Below, piece after piece: positions 23,121-35,428 of a DNA stretch of 64,000 nucleotides (position 1 is the stretch's first letter; the number at the start of each line of letters is the position of its first letter). This stretch comes from Paragordius varius (taxonomy: Eukaryota; Nematomorpha). The position numbers and the translations under genes were made by a program. Location of the stretch: the NCBI GenBank assembly GCA_964247055.1, contig OZ176054.1:5022001-5086000 (forward strand), written 5' to 3'. The notes below the pieces were generated by a model that worked only from the letters and a program-made list of their open reading frames with translations, was not told the DNA's origin and made no database searches.

Positions 23121-24766
23121 TTTATTATACAAAAAAATTGTTAAAATAAAATAAAAAATTGATCAGACTTTATATGGGTTATAATATTATTGTTAAAATC
23201 GATTAAACATATATTTATTAACAAAACTGATGCAATAAAAATGGGCTGCTACGATATAACCTTTACAATTTGATACATATACGCATTTACGCCAGTATTT
23301 CTTGAAACTCAAACATATATTATCAAAATTATATTAAGCTAATTTACTTCTCAGTTATAATATTGTTATAATACAGGTAAGCTAGGTATAAATTTTTCCA
23401 GACAAGGTGTTGTTTGTATAACAATTGTTTTTATCTATAATATTATAAAATTAAATTACAGGTAAGCTAGCTACAAATTTTTCCAGACAAGGTGTTGTTT
23501 GTATAACAATTGTTTTTACATATAATATAAAAAAAATAACTTATTATTAAAGAAAATTTATACTATAGGGTAAAAAATTCCAACATACATTGATTGATAG
23601 CTAAATTATCTCAAAAAAATACGTAAATTAATTTCCGGTATCGTGTAAATGTAATGTATTACGCCCATACATGTTATTTGAATAAGTATCTCATTGTTTT
23701 AGATTATTGAGTTATTATTAAAGGTAATTACAATACATATAGAAATTCGCTAGATATATTCTCAAGACTTTTGATAAATAATAAACATTCGTATGTTAAT
23801 TTAATTATATTGTGATTACCAATGGTAATTTTCTGATTATAAGTCGAATTAAAATAAAATTCAAACCAACTCACAGCCGAAATCGAATCTTTAGAAATTT
23901 ATAACCAATTATTTCACTTGTTTCTTGGTGCTATTTTACTTCGATTCTTTGATTAACTGTCTTTTATTGTTTTATGTAGGCATATGTCAATTTTTGTTGC
24001 GAGTTTCTGGATTGAGAGGTCATATCCTTTTCTATTTTATTATTTCGTATATAATCTATTGCCCTTAAATTTTTCTACACAAGTTAACCACCTCTTTGTT
24101 TTTATAAGATGTATTTCACAACAAACAATTTATTAGTTAATCGCTGACACCTTAGTTCCTTTCTCAGTGTTTTCCCATTATCGTGTCAATCCTAATCTTT
24201 TCCAAACTATCTATAAACTTACGGAAATCAAAAGTTATTAATCTGGGAGTTGATTGAAAAAAGCTTTTTCTGGATTGGAGTGTTTTGGTGTCAACTTTTC
24301 TCTATTATTATAAGGATTCGCTCTCTCCTTAATTCAGGACTTGTCATACATATACAGCTTTTAGTTTAGGAAACTCATTTCTAATATAGTGATTTTAAGT
24401 AGTTTGATTTTTTATTGTCTCTGTACGTGTCTCTTTCCTCGTTTCATCTATGGTTGTTCCAATTAACAGTTTTTTAAAATTAGAAAAAAAATGGTCATTT
24501 TGATATTCTAAAACAACTACATCAGGGCTATGTTTAACCATAATTATGGTGATTTTTGCCAAAGATTTTTTCAAATAAATGATAACCAACAAAAAAATGT
24601 TTTATATATAACATGTTTTTTATCCCGACTGCCATGTACGGCCGAAATTGAACAAGTTTGATATTAAAATTTAGGATAAATCATTTATAAGCAAAAATTT
24701 CTATTTTATAAAAAAAGATCTTCAATATTTTAAATAAATGAATTATTGGGTACATTGCATAATTTG
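22141..24766. repeat. Diverged tail of the duplication unit, left copy
   Basis: This region is homologous to about 52,970-56,640 but much less similar than the preceding 22 kb. It holds exons 1-3 and most of exon 4 of the secreted-protein gene plus its upstream flank. Divergence is uneven: the exon 1-2 block (about 22,860-23,160) differs at only a few percent, while exons 3-4 and intron 3 differ at roughly 10-20%. Homology resumes after insertions, for example at 24,110-24,170 against 56,030-56,110, and fades near the GGAACC-rich insertion at 24,767. The mosaic suggests an older duplication later homogenised in part by gene conversion or unequal crossing over. Confidence 0.85.
23376..23526. 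repeat. 85-bp tandem duplication upstream of the secreted-protein gene
   Basis: Two copies of ggtaagctag... ending in the A+T-rich run after gtataacaattgtttt, starting at 23376 and 23461, about 255-400 bp upstream of the ATG at 23120. The right paralogue has a single unit near 54,194-54,260. It might alter promoter activity of one copy. Confidence 0.75.
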
Positions 24767-25000
24767 CAGGGCTTGGAACCGATTCAAAAAAAGTGGAACC
24801 GGGACCGGGTCGGTTCCTGAACAAATAGAACCGGAACCGCGTTGGTTCTTAAGAATTTAAAATGGAACCGGGCGGTTCCCGAAATATTGGAACCGGGGTG
24901 GTTCATAAAGAAATGGAACCGGAACCGCCTTGGTTCTTTAAAAATTTAGCGGTTCCGGAACCGGTTTCTTACATTTAGAACCGGTTTCATATTCGGTTCC
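24767..25000 (+). mobile_element. hAT-type end with clustered GGAACC subterminal repeats
   Basis: It begins cagggcttggaaccgattc, a hAT-style terminus. About ten ggaaccg or cggttcc motifs in both orientations follow within 230 bp. No matching right end or transposase was found before the next unit. It marks where similarity between the two unit tails fades. Confidence 0.6.
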
Positions 25001-26396
25001 AGTTAATAAAATGAAAATTATTATTATAATAATACAACCAAAATTTAATCAAACGTGAAAGAAATATGGTTAAGCATACATCACAAACATGTTAATCCCA
25101 TATTTAACGTGTTGCCCCATATTGTACAATCTCAAAATATGCGTAAACCATGCTAAATAAAGGCGAGATAAGGCTTTGTCCTAAAAAATATTAATAAAAT
25201 TTTTTAAAAGCAAAACAATATTTTAATATTTTAATTTCTTATTACGGATCGGACGCCTCTAAAATGAGCAGGTGTATAAGCTCAACGCAAATAATCCGAT
25301 ATTTTGTAATGAAATTATATATTGTGACACATACAAAAAATCAATATTTTGCTATAAAATTTTTGTCAAGCGAATTTAAGGTAGTTTGAGCACGGTGGAA
25401 ATGGTAAAAAAACTTAGGGATATAAAAATACTTATTATCTTCCATCACCTAAGATTTTATTCAAAAATGTGTTTAACTTGAAACTTCAAACGATTGTTTG
25501 TTAAAACAGAATATGTACTGAACTTAAATATGTCGACAAACAAAATTCTAACAATTTGTCCGTGATATTGGGGTAGTTTATATCCCAGAGTTCAATCTTA
25601 TGAATAAACTGCTGTTTAAAAGGTTAATATGGTTAAAATTTAATTATTAAACTTTGTTTTCTTTTATCAGATAAAAACACAGTTTTGTAACTTCTAGAGT
25701 CTATTAGCTCCAAATCACCAATCAAATAAACAGCTGATATCAATAAATATCAAGATTTTATTGATTGAATGACTTAATAGCTTACTAAAGTTAATTTCTA
25801 ATCATGATATACATTAATTTGCCTATAGAAAAAAATGGCGGCTGAAACGTTTGACATGAGGCTTTTTTATTTTAGATTTGTTAAAAAAAATATATATGAA
25901 GCATGCACCTTCAATATTTAAATTCGGTCAATTTAGATACTTTAAAAAAGTTCAAATCGCTCAACGATATAATACCAAAAGGTGACGAAGTGGTAATCAA
26001 AAATCTGAGAATATAAAAATATTTAACATCATTGAATTATAAAAAGTGTTTATCTAATATCTTAGTGTCTTTTGTATCCTGCTTCACCGTTAAAACTCGC
26101 TTTAACAAATTTTAATAAATTTATTTAAGAAATATTCAATTTACCCGATAAAACTTTTTTTGATGGTAAAATCTAGCATGTAAAAATATTATTCACAAAA
26201 TCTCGGCATTTTTGCGTTTTTATGAGGTAACTGGCTCAATATATGGGGCAAAATTTTAAGACTTTCGGAGTCCTTATTTAAAAATTGCGCTTTCTCATTA
26301 GTATATCATATATTTTAATATTCTGAATAAAGGATATGGCTTTTATCAAAAAAAATTAACAAACACAAATCTGCGCAATTTTGCCATTTGATATGA
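25001..26396. other. A+T-rich spacer without a recognised gene
   Basis: No open frame over 60 codons and no repeat that I recognise, apart from ttggggtagtttatatccca near 25,568, a motif also seen near 4,500 and 59,497. Confidence 0.5.
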
Positions 26397-26404
26397 GTAA
26401 CAAC

Positions 26405-26916
26405 TAGGGTTGTGCATTTGACTGCTTTTCAAAAAAGTCCGGTCAGACCCGGTCAGACCATGGTCATGATCATGACCACTTTACCTAAGTAAATACCATT
26501 CGATATTGGATTATGAATTACTTCTGAAATTTTAAATACCTCGCTTTTAATACTGGATATTCAAATAAAATTTTTCCTGTTTCTTTTACACTTTCTTTGA
26601 TCATTGAAATATCCAATTATAAAATGTTTTTTCATTTTATAGGTTCACATATACGGAATAATTGAATATTTTATAAAAAGTTGGATTGTTCTCTGTTTCG
26701 AAATAACTGGATATGCTTAAATGCTAATGTTTTAAGGATGCATGTTTAGCATTTTATTTATAAATAAGCAAATTTAATATTTATATATATATTAAATAAC
26801 TTACTATTTTTCTTCCAAAAAAAACTACCAGCAATTTTTCAAAAAACAGCTGAAATGACCATGGTCAAAAAATACATAGTCACTGACCTGGTCATGACTT
26901 GGTCAGCACAACCCTA
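26405..26916. mobile_element. hAT MITE family 1, 512 bp
   Basis: The ends are tagggttgtgcatttg and its inverted gcacaaccct-type partner, with a perfect 8-bp target duplication gtaacaac (26397-26404 and 26917-26924). It is non-coding. It lies downstream of the kelch gene's last exon, in DNA unique to the left unit's tail. Confidence 0.9.
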
Positions 26917-27727
26917 GTAACAACCATAAAAGTGGTAATAACTTCTCATATCACTCGCACCCAAATGCAAATGTAGCATGAGAATCCTGATTTATTATCA
27001 GATTGTATATTTCAGGATTAGTAGGCACATTTTTTACGGGATTTTTTATTATAGGTGACTAATTTAGGTGCCAATATTATAGATTAGAGAAAAGCGATAC
27101 AATAATATTTTATTTTTGGGGTTGTTGAGCTTAAAACAAATTTCTTAATTTTTTCTATGGGTTCGAAAAATATTAACTTCACACTGAGCATATCACCCGT
27201 TGAAATGTTAAGCATACTTTTTCCTTAAAAAATGTTTAAAGTCCGTTTACTGAAATTTAACAAAAAGCCTCTAAAGTATATTACACTAAGTATCCTGTAT
27301 AAAATTATAAATACTCTTTTATCACATAATTTATCGGCTCCACATTATCACTTTTAGGCCTTTAAAATTTTCCATTCCTTTTGACGTTAGATTTAAAGTT
27401 GAATTTGAATGCGAAAGCTTTATATTAATTAGATGGCAATCCTTTGGTTGTAGCTTACTAACTAATCAATTCGTCAAACTTTTTAGGCGATTTTTACGCA
27501 AAAAAGTTTATGGCAACATAAATTATTTGATGAAGAATTAAAAAATTATACATTATGAATTTTATGCGGTCTCCCTTGTAAAATCAGCTTTGACTTTATT
27601 AGTTATAATAATTTTCGTATTGTTAAATATTTTAAGATGGGATTACCATACCCATTGAGGGGGGCTTCCTGATATTCATCAAATGTAGTATTTAAATTTA
27701 AAAAAAAATATTTTTTCAAAACACTAA

Positions 27728-27733
27728 TTTATT
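27728..27733 (-). terminator. AATAAA poly(A) signal candidate, kelch gene
   Basis: AATAAA on the minus strand, about 115 nt past the TAA at 27848. It is compatible with the transcript really ending after exon 8. Confidence 0.3.
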
Positions 27734-28177
27734 AAATGCTGATTTTTTGTGGAATGATTACACATATATTTCCAATTATGTTTTCCGGCATGTTTGGTAT
27801 TTTGCTAAACTTTTGATTTTCGGGATCTCATTCACAACTTTCTAATTTTAGGTCATTTTGGCTTTTAATCCTCCCATTATATAGATACGTTTATCTACAC
27901 GCATTTTGAAATTATATAGGAAAATCACATATATCATAAAATTTAAAGCAAAAATAAAATCAAACCCAAAAACACACAACCAAAACGTAAACGTGGAATT
28001 TTCAAGGATGTTATAAGCTCCCATGTTCTAGTAGCTTGATTTAAATATTCAATAGAGTTTAAACTAAGAATTTTTTTGTCATTGACCGCAGCACCCCCAA
28101 TGACATATAATTTACCATTGACACTAATCATTGCGTGATAGGAGCGTGCAATAAGTAGTTTGGGCCTATGAAACCAT

Positions 28178-28870
28178 CTGTATTATAATAATTTATTGTA
28201 TGGATTAAATTTTATATAAAAATGGAAACGCATCATAATTTTTTTATGTATATTAACCACTTCTCCCATGATTCCCTTTCATATTGGGCTTTTTAAAATT
28301 AAAAGCATTATAAAAAAATTGGTTCTTATACTAACTCTTCATTTTCTAGATATTTTTTTGAGTGATCGAAGTTGAACCTATATTTCCAAAAAGCTGAGTA
28401 TATTGGAAATGGGTCAAAAACAAATAAATTAATCAGAATATTTTTATTCCACATATCTAATTATATAGGCAGTTAAAATAATTAAAAATTAATTTTTTTA
28501 AGGGTGATGACACGTATATTCAATAATGCATCTTTCCATAAACGGGGATGTAAATAATGAAGACACAAACTTTTGATAATTCTACCCAAATAGAGCAACT
28601 AGATTAAACTTTTCAACTATATTTTATTCATTAGTTATTAATAACGAAATAATCAAGGAACGTCTTAATATTTATCCTTTATACAAAATATATATGATGA
28701 TAAAATGTATGATTTTAAAAATAGTTGCAATGTATACAGTTTCAGTCTCATTCACTTATTCTAGCATGAATGTGCAATAAGATTTTCTTTGTAAATTAAG
28801 TCAAAAAGTTTCTTATTATCAAAAAAATAACGTTATTTTTACGAATCAACTACCGCAACAATTCATAAGA
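28178..28870. other. Left part of kelch intron 6, no other feature
   Basis: Plain A+T-rich intron sequence between exon 7 and the hAT insertion. Confidence 0.6.
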
Positions 28871-28878
28871 CTTTAGAA

Positions 28879-30995
28879 CAGTGGTACTCACCAAAAAAAT
28901 TTGACGGGCCAAATAAAACATATTTTTTTTTCGAGGGCCATGAACTATATAATGGCAAATATTCCATAGCTATTTAACACATACGCACATATTTTTACTC
29001 TAAATCAGCACAATGAATTTTTTGCGGGTCGCATGTAAATCCAGCTAAAAACTCGTTTTGCACCATTTAGTTTTAAAAATAAAAATATTTTGATATTAAC
29101 CAATAATTTTTGACAAATTTGGTTTCGCCTCATGGCAGGCCAATCTTAATACGTCGTCCATATGATCATCAGTTAAGCGATTTCGGTATGTATTCTTGAT
29201 ACACTTCATTTTTGAATATACCGTCTCACACGTGTAAGTTGATGGATAAACAGTTAAGATAACTTGAGCACATTTTTTTATATTTTCATATTTATTTGGC
29301 ACAACTTGACAAAACTCTACATCTCTTTCTTTTCTACGATTTTCTCTAAATATAGCTTCCAGATTGGAATCATTTTTAAAATCAACGAATTCTCCAATGA
29401 TAAGCGCCTGATCAAAACCGAAAAGCTCAAGTTGCTTAATGTTGGATATATCCATTTGTCATGGATTAGTTTTAAGCAATTTTTAATATTTTTTAATTCT
29501 TGAAATCTGAATTTCATCTCATTAGATAAAAATGTTAAATGATTGTGTATTATTAAATTAATCTCCGCGGTAAATTCCATATTTTCTTTATAAATCGTTT
29601 TAAGTGTAGGAAAATGTAGGAGTGTTTTATCTGTAAAATCTTGTTTATATATTATTATTTTTTCTTCAAAAGCAAATATATGATTAGCAAATTGGGTTTT
29701 TATTTTACTCCCTTGAAGACTTGTATTAAAAGTACTAAGTTTATAAGTAATGTCGCAAAGGTAGGCTAATAAAACCCACCATTTGTCACTATCAATTTCC
29801 TCGTCAAACTTTTTGTTATCTTTTATAAAAAATAGAATTTCATGTCTTAAATCAAAAAATCTATTCAATACTTTGCTAAGGCTTAGTCATCTCACAGCGG
29901 TGTACAAAAGAATATCATCAACTGTGGATATCTTTCAGAAGGTTTTTGAATTTTCTGCCACGGATGTAGTTTACTATATCCACAGCCGTTTTAATTACTA
30001 AATTTAGTGATTCATCTTTTACACGCGAAACCAAGTTTTGCTGACGAATAAAGCAGTGAAAGGATTTTAAAAGAGGAATAAACCCTTTGTTTATTCCAAT
30101 CATAGAGGGACAGCCATCTGTGCAAATCGAAACCAATTTTTTCATAGATATACCATTATTATCGAAAAAAGTGCTAATTATTTCAAGAAAATCACTGCCT
30201 TTTGTGGTATTATTAATTGGTAAAATTTCAAATATTCCTCGTTGATTATGTTGTCGTTGCAAAATCTCACGAAGAGCGCACATTGAGGTGTTGAACTTAT
30301 ATCAGTGGTAGAATCGATTGCAATACTGAAGTATTTGCAGTTTTTCAGAGCCAATAATGTATTGTTAAAAATATATTTCTTTCCTCACGATTTTCTGGTA
30401 ATTTATGAGAATAATGGATTTTAAAATGTCTTTCACTATTGTATTTTTTTATAATTATGTTGTCCTATACAGGTAGCAACATTGTTATTTACTACAAAAA
30501 AATTATTTTCCCATTATTTTTTAAAGGAGCGATTTTCATTGGATAATTTACGTTTTTTGGCATTAGATGTCATCCTTTGAATTTATGTTTGAATATTATG
30601 TAAAAAATAGGAATATAAATTGAATTATGCTATAAAAAACAGGTCGAAATTTAATGATGTCGAGTTGAAAAATATTTTATGGGAATGAGTTATAAAAATG
30701 ATGCAGGATAGCAATGAAATGTATGTGCAATGGGTGAAAGCAAAAAAGAAATGCAATAAAAATTTCAAAAAGAAAAGAAAATAGAATATAGAAAAAGAAA
30801 CAACGTGTGCCCATAAATCATAAATTTTAAAATCATTTTAATGTAGGAAAATTTTTCTACATTTCAAATCGGGTAAAAAATAAATATTATCAATTAAAAA
30901 AAATTTAAGTATCAATATGGTCATAGGGGAATTTTAAAGCACACTTATGGCCGTATGCGGTCCGCGGTCCGCGGGCCGCGGTTTGAGTATCACTG
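28879..30995 (-). mobile_element. hAT element (GTF2IRD2/ZBED-like transposase family) in kelch intron 6
   Basis: The 2,117-bp element is bounded by cagtggtactc (28879) and its inverted partner gagtatcactg (ends 30995). An 8-bp target duplication ctttagaa flanks it at 28871-28878 and 30996-31003. The 5' end is GC-rich (cccgcgggccgc), as is usual for this hAT group. It carries minus-strand transposase fragments in several frames. It lies between kelch exons 6 and 7. The perfect target duplication says this copy inserted more recently than the element at 6,893. The right part of the same insertion appears at 1-167, so it predates the segmental duplication. Confidence 0.9.
29096..30590 (-). pseudogene. 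hAT transposase, frameshifted and internally deleted
   Basis: The pieces read in order on the minus strand. An N-terminal start MTSNAKKRKLS lies near 30,580 with a zinc-finger-like remnant, broken by a TAA. Then come the first catalytic-Asp region (AIDSTTDISSTPQ, near 30,320), the second (LVSICTDGCPSMIG, within 29918-30283), the LAYLCDI and LQG motifs (29317-29868) and the C-terminal hATC dimerisation block (STYTCETVYSKMK to RNRLTDDHMDDVLRLA, 29096-29455). At least three frame changes separate them, and about 0.3 kb between the finger and the first Asp is missing compared with the copy at 6,893. It is not functional as it stands but much less eroded than the other hAT copies here. Confidence 0.85.
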
Positions 30996-31338
30996 CTTTA
31001 GAAACTTGGAGAATCATTGTAAAAGAAATTATATTTTACAGGTAAAAACTAGTGCTCTTTCATACTTTTTGTGCGTCATATCAAACACTTCAACGTTTTT
31101 TGTCATTTTAGCTCTATCAGCCTGACTTGATTTGACTATTCCCCCTGAAATCCATATTTGATTTTCATGAACACATGCTGCTAAAGCCATATTACAGTCT
31201 GGTATAGATTCTATGCATTTTCATTCCTTTTTCAACAAATCATAGCTTTCAACCAAATCTAGTTGACTTTAAATTTTACAAAAATTAAAAATGAAACTCT
31301 AGAATTATAAAAAAATGGATAGGAAAACAAACCCGCAG

Positions 31339-31373
<35 letters not shown>

Positions 31374-32827
31374 TTCATAAAATAATTTAAAATGATTGAT
31401 AATGTAACAGAGTTACTGATTTACGTTTAATTTATACGAGACGTCTGTAGTACTAAACTAATTTTTTCCTATATATATTTTGAATGATTGATACTTGAAT
31501 TTACAAATATAACTTATATTCAGAATCAGCTCCCCCAAGCACATATATTTTCCCATTATGAACGAGCATTAGATGGTCGTATCGTTCTTTCGTCATATTT
31601 TGCAATTTAATCCATTTTCTATGTTGGAATTTATGCAATTCATTTCAGGTTTTGTCGTTCGGGAGAGTGCCTTCTAAAATAAAATAAAATTTCTGGTGAT
31701 ATACAGTAAAAATAGATATACGGACAAAACTTAATATAAAGACATTTTTTTCAAATAACAACCATACTTTTCCTAACCATAATTTTTCCCTTATAAACTA
31801 TTTATTTACTATATAATTGATTGTGTTACAGTTTAATTACTATTTCATAGTTTACAGTTTCGATGAGTTATATTAAAAAAATTAATATATAAAAGGTATG
31901 GTTGTCTTTTGGAACAAAATATTTGTCTTTATATTTTGTTCTGTCCGTATTTTAATTTTAACTGTATTTTTACAGTATTCACTTCTATATTTAACATAAA
32001 AATATTGGAAAGTTTTTAATTATGCTAGATATAGATCCGTTTGGATTTACAAGCACAAGCTCAGAGAAACTTAGATCAAATTGAACATATATTTTAAAAC
32101 GTTTTGCTCAAATTATATGCATTACATTTCATGAAGTCAATAAATATTTAATAAAATGGCTATACCAGAAATATATATAATATTGTCAATTACACAGGCT
32201 GCATGGTGGCAAAGTGGATACGGTAATTCAAATCCAAATTTTGACCAAACACTGGATGCAGGATTAAATAAAAAACATTTCTTTCGCAAATCACTTTCGA
32301 TCAAGGTATCGCCCGATGTCCCACCAATACTTAGGATGTATTCTTTAGCCTAAAATACAATATTTAAAATATTCTTAGCATTGTTATTATTTATTATCGC
32401 CTTCATTGGTAGAAAATTGTGATTAAATAAATTACGTTAAACAAGCTTGAACTTTTTTTCATGCATATAAGACATTGTTTGGATATCTCAGCATGTGGCG
32501 ATTTTCGAGGAGGTGGTATTTCAAAAAATACTTTATCCAATTGACCGTTTTCTTTACATGTTTGATACCTAATTGAATTATATAGTATCAACCAATTTAC
32601 AGGTCCATAATTGGTTTCATATTTACAATTCACAATTCCAATAAATTTGCTATATTTATACAAATGACATTTAAAGTTTGTTTATTTTTAAAGCTGTACT
32701 AGTTGAAAAAATTGTGTCTTGTCAAAACATATTGTCAATATATTATTTTATATTTAGTAAATGAGTTATTTGTATCCCGCCAAAAATTTCAAATATCTTT
32801 TATTATGACTACTTCTTTAAACCAGGT

Positions 32828-33032
32828 AATACAAATCGCTTTGTGGGCCGCATTTTCGCTTCATAAAATCTGATGTGTCGCATTCGTCAAATATATTTAG
32901 GCATTAATCAAATTTTTATTAAATTTCAAACATACATAAAATGTACAGTAAGGAAACTTAATTAAAGAAATTGGTAAAACTTTGTATTTGAGAACCCGCG
33001 GGTTTTGGAGGGTCGCATGTTACATACCTCTG
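32828..33032 (-). mobile_element. Solo hAT-like end (duplicate of 2000-2204)
   Basis: Segmental-duplication copy. Confidence 0.5.
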
Positions 33033-33611
33033 CTTTAAACTATGCATAAATTCAAAAGTAAAATATTTTGATTCAATATTTGTTTATGTAAAAAAACTTA
33101 AAGGGATTGGAGTACCAAAATGCCTTGTGAAAATGATGTGCACAAAATGGACTTAATCCCAAGTATTCTTTCCCATCCTCTAATGCCGATAGCAAATCCG
33201 GAACATCAATATAAACCATACGGACACGTTCAAATATCTTATTACTGAATTTCATTCTTCCTTCTTTGTCAGCATGAATCCATCGAATTGCTGCTCTTAG
33301 AACATCTACCTATTGAATAAAATATTTTAGATTTTTCAAATTTGGATATTGACTTCATATTATTAAACCAGCACGGCCTAATCCAAACAATAACTTTTAA
33401 CAAGTGTAAAAATATTATTTACTTACCAAAAATTAAAAAACCTAGGCCAAATAGGTCCGGATTTTACATAGGAAAGTTTGAACCAGAATCAATTATATAT
33501 AATATATTATTTTAAAATTCAATTAATTGGCTTTACGGTAAAATATCATCAGTTTAATTTAGTGTATGTTATGGATTTTACTTAACACTTTGATACAAAT
33601 AAAAGTATCTA

Positions 33612-34153
33612 AATACCCTAGACTATATATAAGTGATATTTTAACTAACTAGTGAAAGAAACGGTTTTAATTTAAATTTAAACTTCTATCCTAATAAATA
33701 ATAAAATATGTCGAAATCAAAATAAAATTTAGCTTTAAAAAAAACGTCCCATATTAAATTACTTCGACGCAATTTTACAACTTTTTTGGAAACTATCGTG
33801 TTTATTTAATTTTTATATTAAAGCTATTTTATTTAAATCACATCAAACATTGAGAAAGAGAAAAAGTAGTTTATTTTGTGTTATTTTAAAATTAAACTAA
33901 TTAATGCACACATGTAATGTAGACTAAATTTTAAATTTGGGTATTATTTTAAAATAAGTTATATTAAGTATATTTGAATAATTTATTTTGTATTTCCGTT
34001 TATTAATGTTATATAAATGCAAACTTTTGTAATGGTTACAATTTATTCCATATTTTTTGAACTATTTATTTTTAAACAGGCTTGAGGTATCTAACGACCC
34101 CAATTTGAATCGAAGGATTGAAATAAATTTGTTGTATACAAGAGTTTAAAGAA
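33612..34153. mobile_element. MITE family 2 copy (right unit)
   Basis: Segmental-duplication copy of 2,784-3,325. Confidence 0.55.
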
Positions 34154-34592
34154 ATTAATAAATACCTCTTTGTCCACAGATAAATAATCATTTTCAATTT
34201 TTTTATGGTGGACGCGTCTAGCTAAATGAAAGTTTTACTACATACCAAATCAATAAATTTTTCCGTTAAAATTCTTTGATATTTATCATCAAGAACTGTG
34301 AGAGCCGGTACTTTTTTTAACTCGTCCAATGCTTTACATATATCATCCATTGGTGTTTATATAACATAAATTAGAACATAACTACACATGATTAAAAAAT
34401 TAATATTAAAAAAATTTTATGATTTAAACAGGACCATTTTGCTTGGATAGCAGCGAAATTCTTCAGATACCCTGTAATGATATTAAATATGAATACCGGG
34501 CTCATTATCCGGATGAAAAAAGATGAAGGTGAGTTTTGTTTTTACAGTATGTTTGTAATTTAATTATTAAAACATTTATCGGAGCTAATAAT

Positions 34593-35238
34593 ATACCATT
34601 TGCACTTCAAGAGTGTCCTTGACTTCAAGTTGGTCCTTACACACTTCGAGTTGGTCCTTAAACAGTTCAAGTTGGTTCTTGATCATTTCAAGTTGGGCCT
34701 TAAACAGTTCAAGTTGGTCCTTGAATATTTCAAGTTGGTTCTTGAACATTTCAAGTTGGTCCTTGAACATTTCAAGTTGGTCTTTGAACATTTCAAGTTA
34801 GTCCTTAACCAGTTCAAGTTGGTCCTTGAATAATTCAAGTTGGTCCTTAAAATTTTGATTTAACCATAATTTTTGCATTATTTTTTATTTTATTATTTAT
34901 TAACCTAATTTTCTTTATTTATTATGTATTTAATCATTTAAAAATAAAATTTTTTATTGAATCACTTTTTTGTTTCAAACTATTTATTTTCAATTAAACA
35001 AAACTAAATAAAGATATACAGTTTCTCAAAGAAAAAAGTTGATATCGATTTAAAATTTATGTTAAATAATAGAAAATATGTTAAAAACAATCAAATAGAT
35101 TATTTACGATATGATTGATAAAAGTTAAAAACAAAACAAAAAAGTCAAAGGACAAACTTGAACTGTTCAAGGACCAACTTGAAATGTTTAAGGATCAACT
35201 TGAAGTGTTCAAGGACACTTTTGAAGTGCAAATGGTAT
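34593..35238. mobile_element. Foldback-type element with 21-bp repeats (right copy)
   Basis: Duplicate of 3,765-4,410 with the same number of units. Confidence 0.75.
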
Positions 35239-35428
35239 CATATATATTTAATTCATTAATTATTTGGTTTAGTCAACAATATAATCTTCAATATTTAACT
35301 ATTCATTACCTTTTTACGTCCTCATTTTGGGTAGTTTTATATCCCACCCGATTTTGTATATAAAATACAGTTTTGAAAGTTATTTTAGTTAAAATTTAAT
35401 TATCAGACACTGTTCTCATGTACTAGAT

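Larger units (their letters stand above)
27848..34350 (-). pseudogene. BACK/kelch-repeat gene, complete eight-exon model with two in-frame TGA codons (right copy)
   Basis: Exons 1-8: 34246-34350, 33098-33309, 32436-32649, 32166-32349, 31514-31673, 31066-31266, 27981-28177, 27848-27894. Phases agree at every join; total 1,320 nt, 440 codons with the stop. Order: short N-terminus, BACK-like domain (exons 1-3), then kelch blades. Exons 6 and 7 splice into VEVFDMTHKKWFHRPK, a correct kelch D-x-W pattern, although a 2.1-kb hAT element sits in the intron between them. Exon 7 has KLYVIGG and exon 8 RIYIMGG, after which a TAA ends the frame early in blade six. In-frame TGA codons lie at 31645-31647 and 31221-31223. 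Without a BTB domain it could not act as a standard Cullin-3 adaptor. It is either a recent pseudogene or a gene with recoded TGA. Confidence 0.75.

Noticed and set aside
24395-24592. 65-codon minus-strand frame upstream of the secreted-protein gene
   Set aside because: The homologous stretch in the right tail (about 56,300-56,480) is broken by stops and indels, and I recognise no motif.
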